A program made the position numbers and the translations under genes. The notes under the pieces were generated by a model. That model was not told where the DNA came from, did not search any database, and saw only the letters and a list, made by a program, of their open reading frames with translations. 54,309 nucleotides of DNA from a virus: the IMG/VR virus record IMGVR_UViG_3300005466_000011, positions 1 to 54,309 of that record. One strand, 5' to 3'. Below are positions 7,672 through 16,425 of the stretch, one piece after another (positions within the stretch are counted from its first letter, which is position 1; every line of letters starts with the position of its first letter).

Positions 7672-7892
7672 AAATCTTCACAGGGAAATCAGTGCCGCCA
7701 GAGCTCAAAGATTTTTCCGGCCCGATTTGCTTTGATCCGGCTTGCTTCCGCAGAGAGACGCACTTTGTTCGGGAATGGGGATGCCGTTGGAACGATAGGG
7801 CGATCATAAACAAGAGCGGGACAGTTACCATTTTCAAAGATCAACACGGTAGGGCACTGGATCCGATTAAAACGGAGCCCTATTACACATGA
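7668..7892 (+). CDS. Small hypothetical protein in sugar cassette, 74 aa
   Basis: The GTG start at 7668 overlaps the preceding stop, and its own stop overlaps the next ATG, so it is locked into the operon. The protein has a basic middle, two cysteines near residues 22-26 (CFDPACF) and a third at about 39, and a final beta-like stretch (KSGTVTIFKDQHG). No family is recognised. Confidence 0.65.
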   Translation: MKIFTGKSVPPELKDFSGPICFDPACFRRETHFVREWGCRWNDRAIINKSGTVTIFKDQHGRALDPIKTEPYYT

Positions 7893-8575
7893 AGATCGCA
7901 ATTTTTTACCATACCCTTTTCTACCTGGGCACGCCTCCGACACTGCGGCCGATGGCAGTCGATATCATTGCGGAGCAGGTAACCGAAATGGAGCGAACCG
8001 GACTTATCGCCGCGGCCGATGAGCTCTTTGTCGGAGTCAACGGAGGCGAGGAGAGCGAGGACATTGCAAAAATGCTCCTGCCTTCGAAAGCGAAGCTCTC
8101 TTTTCACGGGCTCAAGTCGCGAGCCGAAAACCTAACGATCGTCATGCTCGAGCGCTGGGCCAAAGCAAACCCGCATTGGGCGATTCTGTATCTTCACGCC
8201 AAAGGGAGCAGCCATGAGCACGGGAGCCCTTACGGCCAAAACGTCTCGGGCCCCTGGCGGCGCGCCATGATGTTCGACTTGGTAACCAACTGGCGCGCCT
8301 GCGTCGCGGACCTTGAAGCGGGAGCGGAAATGGTCTGCTCACACTTCATGCGCAATATGGCCGATGGCAGTCAGCACATACCGGCCGGCAATTTCCTGTG
8401 GACTACTTCGAACTTTGTTCGCACTCTCCCGTCCATCTTCATGCGTGAACGGATCAAAGTCTCAGGTATCGATGCTCTCGAAAGCAGATTCGAGGCTGAG
8501 GTTTACTGGGGCAACGGTCCAAGGCTGCCGATGGTGAAGGAGTGGCGGCCCAATGGCGGAGGCGGCTGTCCGTAA
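7889..8575 (+). CDS. Glycosyltransferase-like protein 3
   Basis: This 228-residue protein starts MKIAIFYHTLFYLG. It has FVGVNGG (about 47-53), AILYLHAKGSSHEHG (about 98-112), then GPWRRAMM and IPAGNFLWTTSNFVRTLPS (about 164-182). The YLHxKG, WR-x-x-M and GNFLW-x-x-x-x-x-x-x-LP blocks recur in a family of GT-A-like proteins found in bacterial polysaccharide loci and some viruses. It is only distantly like the two upstream GT-like proteins. It probably transfers a sugar; donor and acceptor are unknown. The radical SAM gene follows with a 1-base overlap. Confidence 0.7.
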   Translation: MKIAIFYHTLFYLGTPPTLRPMAVDIIAEQVTEMERTGLIAAADELFVGVNGGEESEDIAKMLLPSKAKLSFHGLKSRAENLTIVMLERWAKANPHWAILYLHAKGSSHEHGSPYGQNVSGPWRRAMMFDLVTNWRACVADLEAGAEMVCSHFMRNMADGSQHIPAGNFLWTTSNFVRTLPSIFMRERIKVSGIDALESRFEAEVYWGNGPRLPMVKEWRPNGGGGCP

Positions 8576-9642
8576 TGAGTCCAGAGCTCGAGGCGGCTTA
8601 CGCAGAGGCGGCTCTGCCGTTCATTGACGGCGCGATCACAAAGGAAATAATCGGGTTGCGCTCCTGGCGGTATTTCCTCGAGGTAAACTCCGCGTGTAAC
8701 CTCAAATGCCCCACTTGCACCAAGGGCAATAAAGCTGGGTACGAGCATCAGACCGGGATCATGGATCCGGAACTGATGGGCAAGATTATCGACAAGATCG
8801 CCAGCGAAAATCCCAAAGCGATCGTTTTTCTCTACGGCAATTCGGAGCCCTTTTTGCATCCTCGTTTGCCGGAATGCATCGCGGCCGTCAAAGCTCGAGG
8901 ACTGCGCTGCGAGCTCTCCACAAATCTCAACTACGTCCACCGCCTGGATGAGACTCTGGCCGCCAAGCCTGATTTCATGATCGTCTCGCTCTCCGGTTTC
9001 ACGCAGGAGATTTACGAGAAAGGGCACGCTGGCGGGGATATCGAAAAGGTTAAGGCGAACATGAAGGTGTTGGGCACATTCAACCAGTTAGCCAATCCGA
9101 AAATAAAAATCGCCGTCAATTTCCATCTTTATAAAGACAATCGTGGAGAGGATCAGCTTGGGCTTATGCGAGCCTATGCTCAAGACTGCGGGTTCGAGCT
9201 TTTCGTTAGCACAGCCAGAGCTATTTCGATGGAAAATGCCGTACAGTACTGCAGGGAAAACGATAGCGAAGCTACCCCTTTTGAATTGCAGCGTGGCCAA
9301 CCGGATTGGAATGCCATCCTGCCGCCCACTTCGAATCAATGGCGGGAAACCATGGCGAGACTCACTATTCCGCCGACTGAATCGAGGGGTATGTATTCGC
9401 ATCATCCGGTTTCCGAGGTGTGCCCCGTTGGCGCGGGTGGGCTCTTCACCTTTATCCGCCATGACGGGAAAACGGAGCTTTGTGCGTGCGTCGCAGATCG
9501 AAGGATCACCCTCAAAAACTACTTAGATGCGACGCCCGATGAATTGATCCAGCAACGTCAAGGGCATCCAATTTGTAAGCAGTGCACGCGCTATCGACTC
9601 AATCTTTATTTCATGATTGCAGATCGGGATCGCTGGGATTGA
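8575..9642 (+). CDS. Radical SAM enzyme with SPASM-like C-terminal cysteines
   Basis: This 355-residue protein starts at ATG 8575 (TAATG overlap). CNLKCPTC (C41, C45, C48) is the canonical CxxxCxxC site for the 4Fe-4S cluster that cleaves S-adenosylmethionine. It is followed by the expected barrel elements (FLYGNSEPFLHP, then ELSTNL). The C-terminal region has more cysteines (CPVGAGG, then CACVADR and ICKQC), like a SPASM or twitch auxiliary-cluster domain. Family members modify peptides, sugars or cofactors. Here the neighbours point to a sugar or glycan intermediate, but a peptide substrate cannot be excluded. Confidence 0.9.
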   Translation: MSPELEAAYAEAALPFIDGAITKEIIGLRSWRYFLEVNSACNLKCPTCTKGNKAGYEHQTGIMDPELMGKIIDKIASENPKAIVFLYGNSEPFLHPRLPECIAAVKARGLRCELSTNLNYVHRLDETLAAKPDFMIVSLSGFTQEIYEKGHAGGDIEKVKANMKVLGTFNQLANPKIKIAVNFHLYKDNRGEDQLGLMRAYAQDCGFELFVSTARAISMENAVQYCRENDSEATPFELQRGQPDWNAILPPTSNQWRETMARLTIPPTESRGMYSHHPVSEVCPVGAGGLFTFIRHDGKTELCACVADRRITLKNYLDATPDELIQQRQGHPICKQCTRYRLNLYFMIADRDRWD

Positions 9643-9781
9643 TCTTGTGAGCACTCCCCGGCATAATGGCTCTGGCCTTGATACGGCTGCAAAAAGCGCG
9701 AAAAAGCAAACTTTACAACTCGCTCCGAGACTGCGGCCATCGTGCGCCGGTATCACTTTCTTGGGGCGAGTTGATTTTGCT

Positions 9782-10273
9782 ATGGAAGAATGGAAACCGA
9801 TCGACGGCCATGAGGGCTACGAAGTAAGCAGCCTTGGGAGAGTGCGTAGCCGGGAGCGAGTGATCCCCGCTAAGATTCTCAAGCTTCAGACCACGGATGA
9901 GGGCTACGTCCGGGTACATTTGAGCGGAAAAAACCGAGCAGTTGCCTCCGTTCACGCATTAGTACTGACGGCATTCAAAGGGCCACGCCCGCCGCGCAAA
10001 GTCGCTCGCCACCTCAATAGTGTAAGGAATCATAATACGGTTGAAAATTTGGAGTGGGGGACTCAAAAGGAAAACATCGCTGACCGAATTGCCAACGGAA
10101 CGTACTACCAAGGACAAAATCATCCGAACTCAAAACTTACAGACCTTGACGTTAAAACAATCCGGGGATTAGCGGAGGCTGGACTGACAAAGGTAGCCAT
10201 AGCCAGAAAGTTTTGCCAAAGTCCGGCCAACATAGGTCACATCGTTAATCGGAAATCATGGACGCACATCTAA
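9782..10273 (+). CDS. NUMOD4/HNH homing endonuclease
   Basis: The start ATG 9782 gives 163 residues. The N-terminus EEWKPIDGHEGYEVSSLGRV is a NUMOD4 module. It is followed by an HNH core (VHALVLTAFKGP, RHLNSVRNHNTVENLEWG, then KENIADR) and a C-terminal helix-turn-helix-like tail (about 120-160) with KLTDLDVKTIRGLAEAG. The metal-motif His is present in VHALV, and LNSVRNHNTVENL gives the N/H part. It interrupts an otherwise tightly packed operon, with 139 bp of unassigned sequence before it, which fits a mobile insertion. Confidence 0.88.
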   Translation: MEEWKPIDGHEGYEVSSLGRVRSRERVIPAKILKLQTTDEGYVRVHLSGKNRAVASVHALVLTAFKGPRPPRKVARHLNSVRNHNTVENLEWGTQKENIADRIANGTYYQGQNHPNSKLTDLDVKTIRGLAEAGLTKVAIARKFCQSPANIGHIVNRKSWTHI

Positions 10274-10893
10274 TGATGAAAACCTTGGATGAGATCGCGA
10301 TCAGGCACGGCACGGACAAAGCCACGCAGTTTACGCGCACTCATGCCCAACCCAAGGGCTATACCGTTCATTATGAGAAATTCTTCACGCCGCTCCGGCA
10401 CACTCCGGTCAAGCTGGTTGAGATTGGAGTTGGCGGAGGCGAATCAGTTCGCACTTGGCTGGATTATTTTGATGCCGCTTGGGTGATCGGGATCGACAAT
10501 GTTAGCGGTACCAACGAGTGGAACACTCCAAAGCAGTTCGGGGCAGGTATGGAGCAGTTCGATCGGTACGGGTTCATGGCCGCGGACCAAACGGATCCGG
10601 TTTTTTGGGCGTGCTTCACGGCTGACGTTAAGCAAACCGTCGATATCGCGATCGACGATGGCTCACATGAGCCCAAAGCGGTTCAAGTATCGTTTGCCGG
10701 TTTGTGGCCACTGATTAAGCCGGGAGGGCTCTACTGTATTGAGGATTTGGGGTGCGGGTTTACGAGCCCTGGCTGCCAAACTCATTGGGAGTGGCTGGCG
10801 ACCTACCTCGCTCCTCTAATGACCGGAGGGCTTGCCGATCTCGATTCGATTTACGTTGCCCCTCAACTCGCAATAATCCGAAAGAAAGGCTAG
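10273..10893 (+). CDS. SAM-dependent O-methyltransferase-like protein
   Basis: This protein has about 206 residues from ATG 10273 (TAATG overlap with the HNH stop); ATG 10276 and 10258 are alternatives. TLDEIAIRHGTDKAT at the N-terminus and VKLVEIGVGGGESVRTWLD (motif I), followed by VIGIDN and IDDGSHEPKAV, resemble macrolide-sugar O-methyltransferases of the MycE/demethylmacrocin type and cephalosporin-hydroxylase-like proteins. These use a Rossmann fold and often a metal ion. It probably methylates a sugar hydroxyl, together with the C-methyltransferase next to it. Confidence 0.8.
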   Translation: MMKTLDEIAIRHGTDKATQFTRTHAQPKGYTVHYEKFFTPLRHTPVKLVEIGVGGGESVRTWLDYFDAAWVIGIDNVSGTNEWNTPKQFGAGMEQFDRYGFMAADQTDPVFWACFTADVKQTVDIAIDDGSHEPKAVQVSFAGLWPLIKPGGLYCIEDLGCGFTSPGCQTHWEWLATYLAPLMTGGLADLDSIYVAPQLAIIRKKG

Positions 10894-10897
10894 AACC

Positions 10898-12205
10898 GTG
10901 TACACCATTCACAATCGCTGCCGCGCCTGCAACTTTGGCCCTCCTATTCTCCCTGGCGGAACAAAAGCCGGAGCCAACTCCGATCGCCTGCTCCCTGCTT
11001 TCAGCCTGGGGGTTCAGCCGCTCGCTAACGACTTCTGCGCAGACGGCGAGGAGCGAGCCGGTTTTGCGCCGCTCGAGATTCTCCTCTGCCCTCAATGCGG
11101 TTTGGCGCAGTTGAGCGTAGTTGTCGACCCGGGGATCCTTTACGCCAAGGATTATCCCTACGTAACCAGCAAGAGCGACACGATGCGCCAACATTTTGAG
11201 CTCTTGTGGTCTGACTGCAGTGCGCAAGCCTCCTGCAAAACCGTCCTCGAGATTGGCAGCAATGACGGCGACTTTTTGAATTACTGCCGCAGCCACGGCG
11301 CAGAAGCTGTGATCGGTATCGAGCCGGCCGCCAATCTGGCGCAGGCAGCCGAAAAGCAGGGCATCCGGACGATCCGCGATTTCTTCAACCCTGTCTCAGC
11401 CGCGATGGCGAGCCAAGCCATGCCCAAAGTGGGGATGATCTTTGCCCGTCACGTCTTTTGCCACGTACCAGACTGGCAAGCCTTCATGGCTAACTTGCAA
11501 CTCCTGGCTGGGCCCGAGACTCTGATTTGTATCGAGGTGCCTTACGTGATGGATCAACTCAAGGCGATCAGCTTTGACCAGATTTATCATGAGCATTGCA
11601 GCTATCTCTCCATCCGTGCGATCAAAGCCCTGCTCAACGGCGGCCCGTTCTGCCTCAAGGATCTCAAGCACTACACGATTCACGGCGGCGCGATTCTGCT
11701 CATGATTCAGCGCCGTAGCCCTGAGATAAAGGCCAGTCCAACGGTCCTCGAGTACCTTGACGCGGAGAGCGCCACTCAAAAAAGCTGGCAGGAATTTGCG
11801 GAGAAAAGCTCCGACGCGATCGAGAAGCTCAAAGGCTTGATCCGGCAACTGCGCAAAGAAGGGAAGCGCGTTGTGGGCTTTGGTGCCTCCGCCAAGAGTA
11901 CCGTTTGGATTAACGCCATGGGGCTTACTCGCGCCGATCTGTCCTGCGTCTACGATTGCACTCCCTCAAAGTGGTATCGGTACATTCCCGGCACGGATAT
12001 CCCGATCGTCAACCAGGGCGGCTTTTACGTCGACGATCCGGAGTATGCCGTCATTTTCGCTTGGAACTTCGCGGAGGAGATCATGGACAAGAACCGGAAA
12101 TGGATGGAAGGCGGCGGCTCGTTCATTGTCCCCATCCCTGAGGCGAAAATCTATCGCGCTGAGACGTCTTTCAAGCCTTACGATGCGCCAGTTGCTGCCG
12201 GTTAA
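10898..12205 (+). CDS. Sugar C-methyltransferase-like protein (NovU/TylCIII type)
   Basis: The GTG start at 10898 has GAAAGG upstream; 435 residues. The N-terminal zinc-binding part (CRACN at about 8-12 and CPQCGLAQ at about 64-71) is the Methyltransf_13 type. A central SAM domain has VLEIGSNDGDFLN, GIEPAANLAQAAE and DQIYHEHCSYLS. The C-terminal domain has VVGFGASAKSTVWIN and PSKWYRYIPGTDIPI. This three-part layout is that of C-methyltransferases acting on dTDP-4-keto-6-deoxysugars. It strongly supports a sugar-modification role for the cassette. A gap of 41 bp follows before the portal gene. Confidence 0.88.
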   Translation: MYTIHNRCRACNFGPPILPGGTKAGANSDRLLPAFSLGVQPLANDFCADGEERAGFAPLEILLCPQCGLAQLSVVVDPGILYAKDYPYVTSKSDTMRQHFELLWSDCSAQASCKTVLEIGSNDGDFLNYCRSHGAEAVIGIEPAANLAQAAEKQGIRTIRDFFNPVSAAMASQAMPKVGMIFARHVFCHVPDWQAFMANLQLLAGPETLICIEVPYVMDQLKAISFDQIYHEHCSYLSIRAIKALLNGGPFCLKDLKHYTIHGGAILLMIQRRSPEIKASPTVLEYLDAESATQKSWQEFAEKSSDAIEKLKGLIRQLRKEGKRVVGFGASAKSTVWINAMGLTRADLSCVYDCTPSKWYRYIPGTDIPIVNQGGFYVDDPEYAVIFAWNFAEEIMDKNRKWMEGGGSFIVPIPEAKIYRAETSFKPYDAPVAAG

Positions 12206-12246
12206 TGCTTGCAGTGCTCACCGCAAGGGTTTATTGCCCACGGTGA

Positions 12247-14601
12247 ATGAGCACCGCGAAAGAAGTAACGGATCGTTGGGATAACGCCTCCCTCGTAAAT
12301 CAGCAAGTTTGGGATTGGCGCTTAGCCGATCTGCCTCGCGGAGAAAATCGCACCATTCTGGATCGCCTTTACAACGGGGATCCGCCCTTCGATGAGGCGC
12401 TCGCGGAAGAGAATCAGGTAGAGATCAACCGCAATAACCTCGAGGGCCCTAACCTCCTGGGCAACGCTCGCCGGCAGTGGAACTCCGCAATGCTCAAGTC
12501 TGGTAATTTCTTCAATATCGCCGTTCACCGCGGAGCACGTAACATGAGGCGTGAGTATGGGCACACCATCACCAAGCACCTCAATCGAGTGCTGCGCAAA
12601 AGTATGCCTTATAAAGAGCAGCGGCGGCAGACCGGCGCGGCCGTCATGCTCCATGGCATCGGGCCCACACATTGGGACACTCGCCGCGGAATGGTGCCTG
12701 ATGTAGTGCCGATCTCGAGCGTGCTGGTACCGAGTGAAACGCTGGTATCCGGCGCGAACATCGATCGCTTTGCCATTTTCCGAGAGTACACCCCCGCTCA
12801 GCTTTACACCCTCACGCACGGCCCAAAAAAGGATCCTGGCTGGCAGATGGCAACGGTTATGAGCCAATGGGAGTACGTGCGCCAGATGACGCAGAAACAG
12901 CCAAACGCCACGGCTTACCAGTACATGCCGGAGCGGATCGAGGAGCTCGCCAAGCAGGATTTGGGATTTTGGGGCTCTGATGCTGTGCCTACGATCGATT
13001 GCTGGGATTTTTACTTTCGCGGCGATCGGGATACGGACGGTTGGTACCGGCGGATCATCCTCGATTGGGGAGTTACTCAGGAAAATTACAAGCAGTACCC
13101 TGCAGGCGGCAAACCTCCGGAAAAACCGGACAATAGCAGCTTTCTTTACACCTCCGGCGATCGGCGCTTTGCCAACTCGCTCAACGAGATCATTCACTTC
13201 AACTTTGGCGACTGCTCCGCGGTTACGCCGTTTCGGTACCATTCAGTTCGCTCCCTGGGCTGGATGCTTTGGGGTGTGTGCGACCTTGAAAACCGGTTGC
13301 ACTGCAAATTCAATGAGGCAATTTTTGAACAACTCCTCTGGTTCTTCCGAGTCGCCGGCAATGCCGATATGACGCGCATCAAAAAGGCGTTGTTCAATCA
13401 CATGGGCGTAATCCCTGCAGGTGTCGCCATGGTCAAGAACGATGAGCGCTACAAGCCTGATGCCGCCCTGATCGAGATGGCTTTCAATCGCAATCAATCT
13501 GCAATGCAGCGCTTTTCCTCGAGCTTCACGCAGGACGGAGGCAAAAACGAAAAGGAGATGACGGCAACTGAAACCATGGCCAGGGTCAACACCGTCAATC
13601 AGCTTGTCTCAGGCATGATGCAACTGGCTTACGAATACGAGGAGGCTAAGGATTACGAGATTTGTCGGCGCGCCTGTATCCGCACGCTCCCCGATCCCAT
13701 GGCGAAAGCTTTTCAGCGCGCCTGCCTCGAGGATGGGGTACCGGAAGAGATTTTAGATTCTGAATGCTGGGAGCTCACGGAAGAGCGCACGCTTGGGTCT
13801 GGAAACAAGCAAATCGAAATGGCTCAGGTTCAGTTCCTGCAGCAACTCCGGCCGAAACTCGGGCCCGATGCGCAGCGCAAAGTTGATCACATTTCGATTG
13901 AGTCCGCCCTGGATGATGCCGCGATCGCTGAGGATCTGGCTCCGCTCGAGGGACAAACCAAAGTCAGCAGTTCGATGCATGACGCGATGCTCTCCACTGA
14001 GCGGCTCATGCGGGGGCTCATATTTGTGCCGTCTCCGGATATGGTCTATGAGGACTATGTGAAAGTCTGGTTAGCGGACCTTACACAAATGGTTCAAGGG
14101 GCTGTGGAATCCGGAGGGATGGCATCTCTGGCCGATATCATTGGATGGCAGACCATGGATCGCACGATTGAGTCTTTCCTTCAGATCATGGACTCCGACG
14201 AAGAGCAGGCTGACAAGGTGCGCGGTTACCGGCAGCAACTGGCGCAGCAAATGAACGAGGTAAAAGCCTTTGTTCAGCGACTGCAGCAACAGATGAAGGC
14301 GCAACAGGCTAACGGAGCCAATGGCAACGGCGAGGCGCAAGCTGCAGTGGCGGCAGAGCAGGCTAAAACCATGGCGGAGATCGAGGCTAACCAAGCCCTG
14401 GCGGCGCAGAAGCTCAAAAACGCTGAGGCGAGCCATGCTCAAAAGACGGCGCAAAGGCAGGTTCAGTTTGAGATGGATCAGCAGCGCGAAGATCGCCGGA
14501 CTAACGCTGAGATCCGCCGAAAAGCCGATCAACACGCCCTCGATATCACAGCCGGCCGAATCAAAACGCTTGATCAGGCGACGGAAGAGGAGCAAGCATA
14601 A
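12247..14601 (+). CDS. Portal protein (P22-like)
   Basis: This 784-residue protein forms the dodecameric ring at the capsid vertex through which DNA enters and leaves. The size (P22 portal is 725 residues), an early segment QVEINRNNLEGPNLLGNARR and the position between terminase and scaffold support the call. The last 150 residues are Gln/Ala/Glu-rich and helical (repeated QQ and AE-rich stretches), like the barrel of P22-type portals. The start is ATG 12247; TGA of a 13-codon frame starting at 12204 directly precedes it. The assignment rests on context and general pattern, not on a single diagnostic motif. Confidence 0.8.
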   Translation: MSTAKEVTDRWDNASLVNQQVWDWRLADLPRGENRTILDRLYNGDPPFDEALAEENQVEINRNNLEGPNLLGNARRQWNSAMLKSGNFFNIAVHRGARNMRREYGHTITKHLNRVLRKSMPYKEQRRQTGAAVMLHGIGPTHWDTRRGMVPDVVPISSVLVPSETLVSGANIDRFAIFREYTPAQLYTLTHGPKKDPGWQMATVMSQWEYVRQMTQKQPNATAYQYMPERIEELAKQDLGFWGSDAVPTIDCWDFYFRGDRDTDGWYRRIILDWGVTQENYKQYPAGGKPPEKPDNSSFLYTSGDRRFANSLNEIIHFNFGDCSAVTPFRYHSVRSLGWMLWGVCDLENRLHCKFNEAIFEQLLWFFRVAGNADMTRIKKALFNHMGVIPAGVAMVKNDERYKPDAALIEMAFNRNQSAMQRFSSSFTQDGGKNEKEMTATETMARVNTVNQLVSGMMQLAYEYEEAKDYEICRRACIRTLPDPMAKAFQRACLEDGVPEEILDSECWELTEERTLGSGNKQIEMAQVQFLQQLRPKLGPDAQRKVDHISIESALDDAAIAEDLAPLEGQTKVSSSMHDAMLSTERLMRGLIFVPSPDMVYEDYVKVWLADLTQMVQGAVESGGMASLADIIGWQTMDRTIESFLQIMDSDEEQADKVRGYRQQLAQQMNEVKAFVQRLQQQMKAQQANGANGNGEAQAAVAAEQAKTMAEIEANQALAAQKLKNAEASHAQKTAQRQVQFEMDQQREDRRTNAEIRRKADQHALDITAGRIKTLDQATEEEQA

Positions 14602-14628
14602 GCCGAAATGCTCCCGATCTAGCGTTAC

Positions 14629-14775
14629 ATGAACCAACCCGTAAGACTTCCCGCTCTTCCGGAATATCCGCCTCTGGCGACTCCTGCAGCGGCTCCGAAA
14701 CCGACGCCACCGGTTAAACGATCGCCGCGGCCGCGCAAGCCAGTGCGGGATAACCGGAAAATAAAGTACTACTGA
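14629..14775 (+). CDS. Small Pro/Arg-rich protein, 48 aa
   Basis: A short frame starts at ATG 14629 and its stop overlaps the next ATG (TGATG), which supports translation. The protein is proline-rich in the first half (LPALPEYPPLATPA) and very basic in the second (KRSPRPRKPVRDNRK), ending in KYY. Its position between portal and scaffold suggests a minor virion or DNA-binding peptide; this is inference. Confidence 0.55.
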   Translation: MNQPVRLPALPEYPPLATPAAAPKPTPPVKRSPRPRKPVRDNRKIKYY

Positions 14776-15047
14776 TGCAAACCGCTCTTGAAACTTTCCG
14801 CCAGGGCCCACACCGCAAGCTTTTCGAGGAAATAACCGAAACGGCCGCCTTTAAGGCTGCCTGCGATTACGCTCTGCTCACTTTTGTTGAACAGGCACCA
14901 GATGCCACCGGGGATCCCAACATGCTTTGGGCGACTCACTCTCAAACCGTAGGCGCACGCCGCGTGCTCGAGATCCTCCGCAGCCTTCACTCTCTCGAAG
15001 AACCTCAAAAAGCCCTCCGCACTCCAACGCTAAAACCGCCTCAATAA
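14775..15047 (+). CDS. Small hypothetical protein, 90 aa
   Basis: The start overlaps the previous stop by one base. The protein is mainly helical (QTALETFRQGPHRKLFEEI and ACDYALLTFVEQ), followed by a middle with ARRVLEILRSLHSLEE. It lies directly before the scaffold gene, so a morphogenesis role is possible. Helical proteins of this size at this position are common in phages, but no specific function can be given. Confidence 0.7.
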   Translation: MQTALETFRQGPHRKLFEEITETAAFKAACDYALLTFVEQAPDATGDPNMLWATHSQTVGARRVLEILRSLHSLEEPQKALRTPTLKPPQ

Positions 15048-15051
15048 AAAT

Positions 15052-16425
15052 ATGCCAGCAAACGCTCCCGCGGCTCCGGCCGCTCCCGCCAAACCTGCAG
15101 CCGCACCAAAACCAGCGCCAGCGCCGAAACCTGCCGCGGCCGCTCCGGCTCCGGCCGCTCAGCCAAAGCCAGCGCCCAAGGCAGCGCCGAAACCGGCCGC
15201 ACCTGAGCGACCAGCGATCCAGCCAAAGCACGAAGTTGACGGCGATTGGCTCAATACCGTTGGCGATGAGCTCAGGGACTTGGACATAGCCGGAAAAGTC
15301 ACTCGCCCTGCGCCAAAGCCCAAATCCAAGCCCAAGGCAGAGGTTCCGGACGCTCCGGACGCTCCGGACGCACCTGCAGAAGAGGAAACACAGCCTGAGA
15401 TCCAGCCTCCGGACGCTCCGGACGCTCCCGAGACACCCGCGCCAGAGGTTCCGGAAGAGCCCGATCTCAAAACCAACGCCGGTTTGCGCAAAGCTTTCGA
15501 TCGCGCTCAGCTAAAGATCAAAAACGAGCTCGAGCCGGAGCTCACCAAGGCGCGCACGCGCATTAAAGAGCTCGAGAGCCGGGAGCCGGAAGAGGTTACC
15601 CCGCTCCGTGAGAAGCTCACCGCGATCGAGAAGCGCAATCAGGAGCTCGAAAACGAGATCGAGTATGTGAACTACTCCTCGAGCAAAGAGTTTCAGGAGA
15701 AATATGCGCAGCCTTATCTCAATGCCTGGAATCGAGCGCTTAACGATGTTCAGCAACTCACGGTAGAGACTGAAAACGGCGAGACGCGCCAAGCCACTGA
15801 GGAGGATCTGCTTTACATATCACGGCTCAAGCTGGGCGAGGCAATCACGCAGGCTGACGCCATGTTCGGCCGCGGCGCGCCAACAATTCTCCGGCATCGC
15901 GAGCTCATCCGTGAACTGGCGGAGGCGCAGGATAACGCTCTCAGGACTGCCAAGGACAAAGGCGGGGAGCGCCTCAAAGCACAGCAGGCGCAATCTCAGC
16001 AACAGACGGAAAAGATGCGAAAAATGTGGACGCAGACCAATCAGGCGCTCGCTGAGAAATACAAAACATGGTTTGCTCCGGAAGAGGGAGATCAGGAGGG
16101 CAACGCGCTCCTCGATAAAGGCCGGAAGCTGGCCGATCGCATGTTTAGCCCCACGGAAGAGACGCGGCCGAAAACGCCAGAGGAGGCAGTGCGATTGCAC
16201 GCGCTCATTTACAACAAGGCGGCCAATCACGATCGCCTCGCGCTCCGACTCAAAAAATCTGCCGCTCGAGTTGCTGAGCTCGAGGAATCCTTGAAGCAAT
16301 ACGAGGAGAGCGAACCGCATGGCGGCCGTCCTGGCGCTGGCAGCCGTCCGAGCTCCGCCACTTCTGCAGCCAACGAGTACGAATCTGAGATCGATGCTCT
16401 CGCAGCCAAGGGCCCGAGACGGTGA
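15052..16425 (+). CDS. Scaffolding-type protein, Ala/Pro-rich N-terminus and coiled coil
   Basis: The first 70 of 457 residues are almost entirely Ala, Pro and Lys. A linker follows with repeated Pro-Asp-Ala units (15345-15371 and 15408-15428, encoded by near-identical 9-bp repeats). Residues about 150-440 are charged and helical with coiled-coil character (ELTKARTRIKELESRE; EKLTAIEKRNQELENEIE). The order portal, scaffold, capsid and the acidic helical make-up support an internal scaffold that guides shell assembly. The leader lacks a Shine-Dalgarno (AATAAAAAT before ATG). Confidence 0.75.
   Translation: MPANAPAAPAAPAKPAAAPKPAPAPKPAAAAPAPAAQPKPAPKAAPKPAAPERPAIQPKHEVDGDWLNTVGDELRDLDIAGKVTRPAPKPKSKPKAEVPDAPDAPDAPAEEETQPEIQPPDAPDAPETPAPEVPEEPDLKTNAGLRKAFDRAQLKIKNELEPELTKARTRIKELESREPEEVTPLREKLTAIEKRNQELENEIEYVNYSSSKEFQEKYAQPYLNAWNRALNDVQQLTVETENGETRQATEEDLLYISRLKLGEAITQADAMFGRGAPTILRHRELIRELAEAQDNALRTAKDKGGERLKAQQAQSQQQTEKMRKMWTQTNQALAEKYKTWFAPEEGDQEGNALLDKGRKLADRMFSPTEETRPKTPEEAVRLHALIYNKAANHDRLALRLKKSAARVAELEESLKQYEESEPHGGRPGAGSRPSSATSAANEYESEIDALAAKGPRR

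Noticed and set aside
9666-9827. 53-codon frame starting MALALIRLQKARKSKLYNSL before the NUMOD4/HNH gene
   Set aside because: It overlaps the HNH start by 46 bases and has no ribosome binding site. It could be a remnant of a gene split by the endonuclease, but nothing proves it.
12204-12246. 13-codon frame (MLAVLTARVYCPR) directly before the portal start
   Set aside because: Too short to support as a gene; it may aid coupling but no evidence beyond adjacency.
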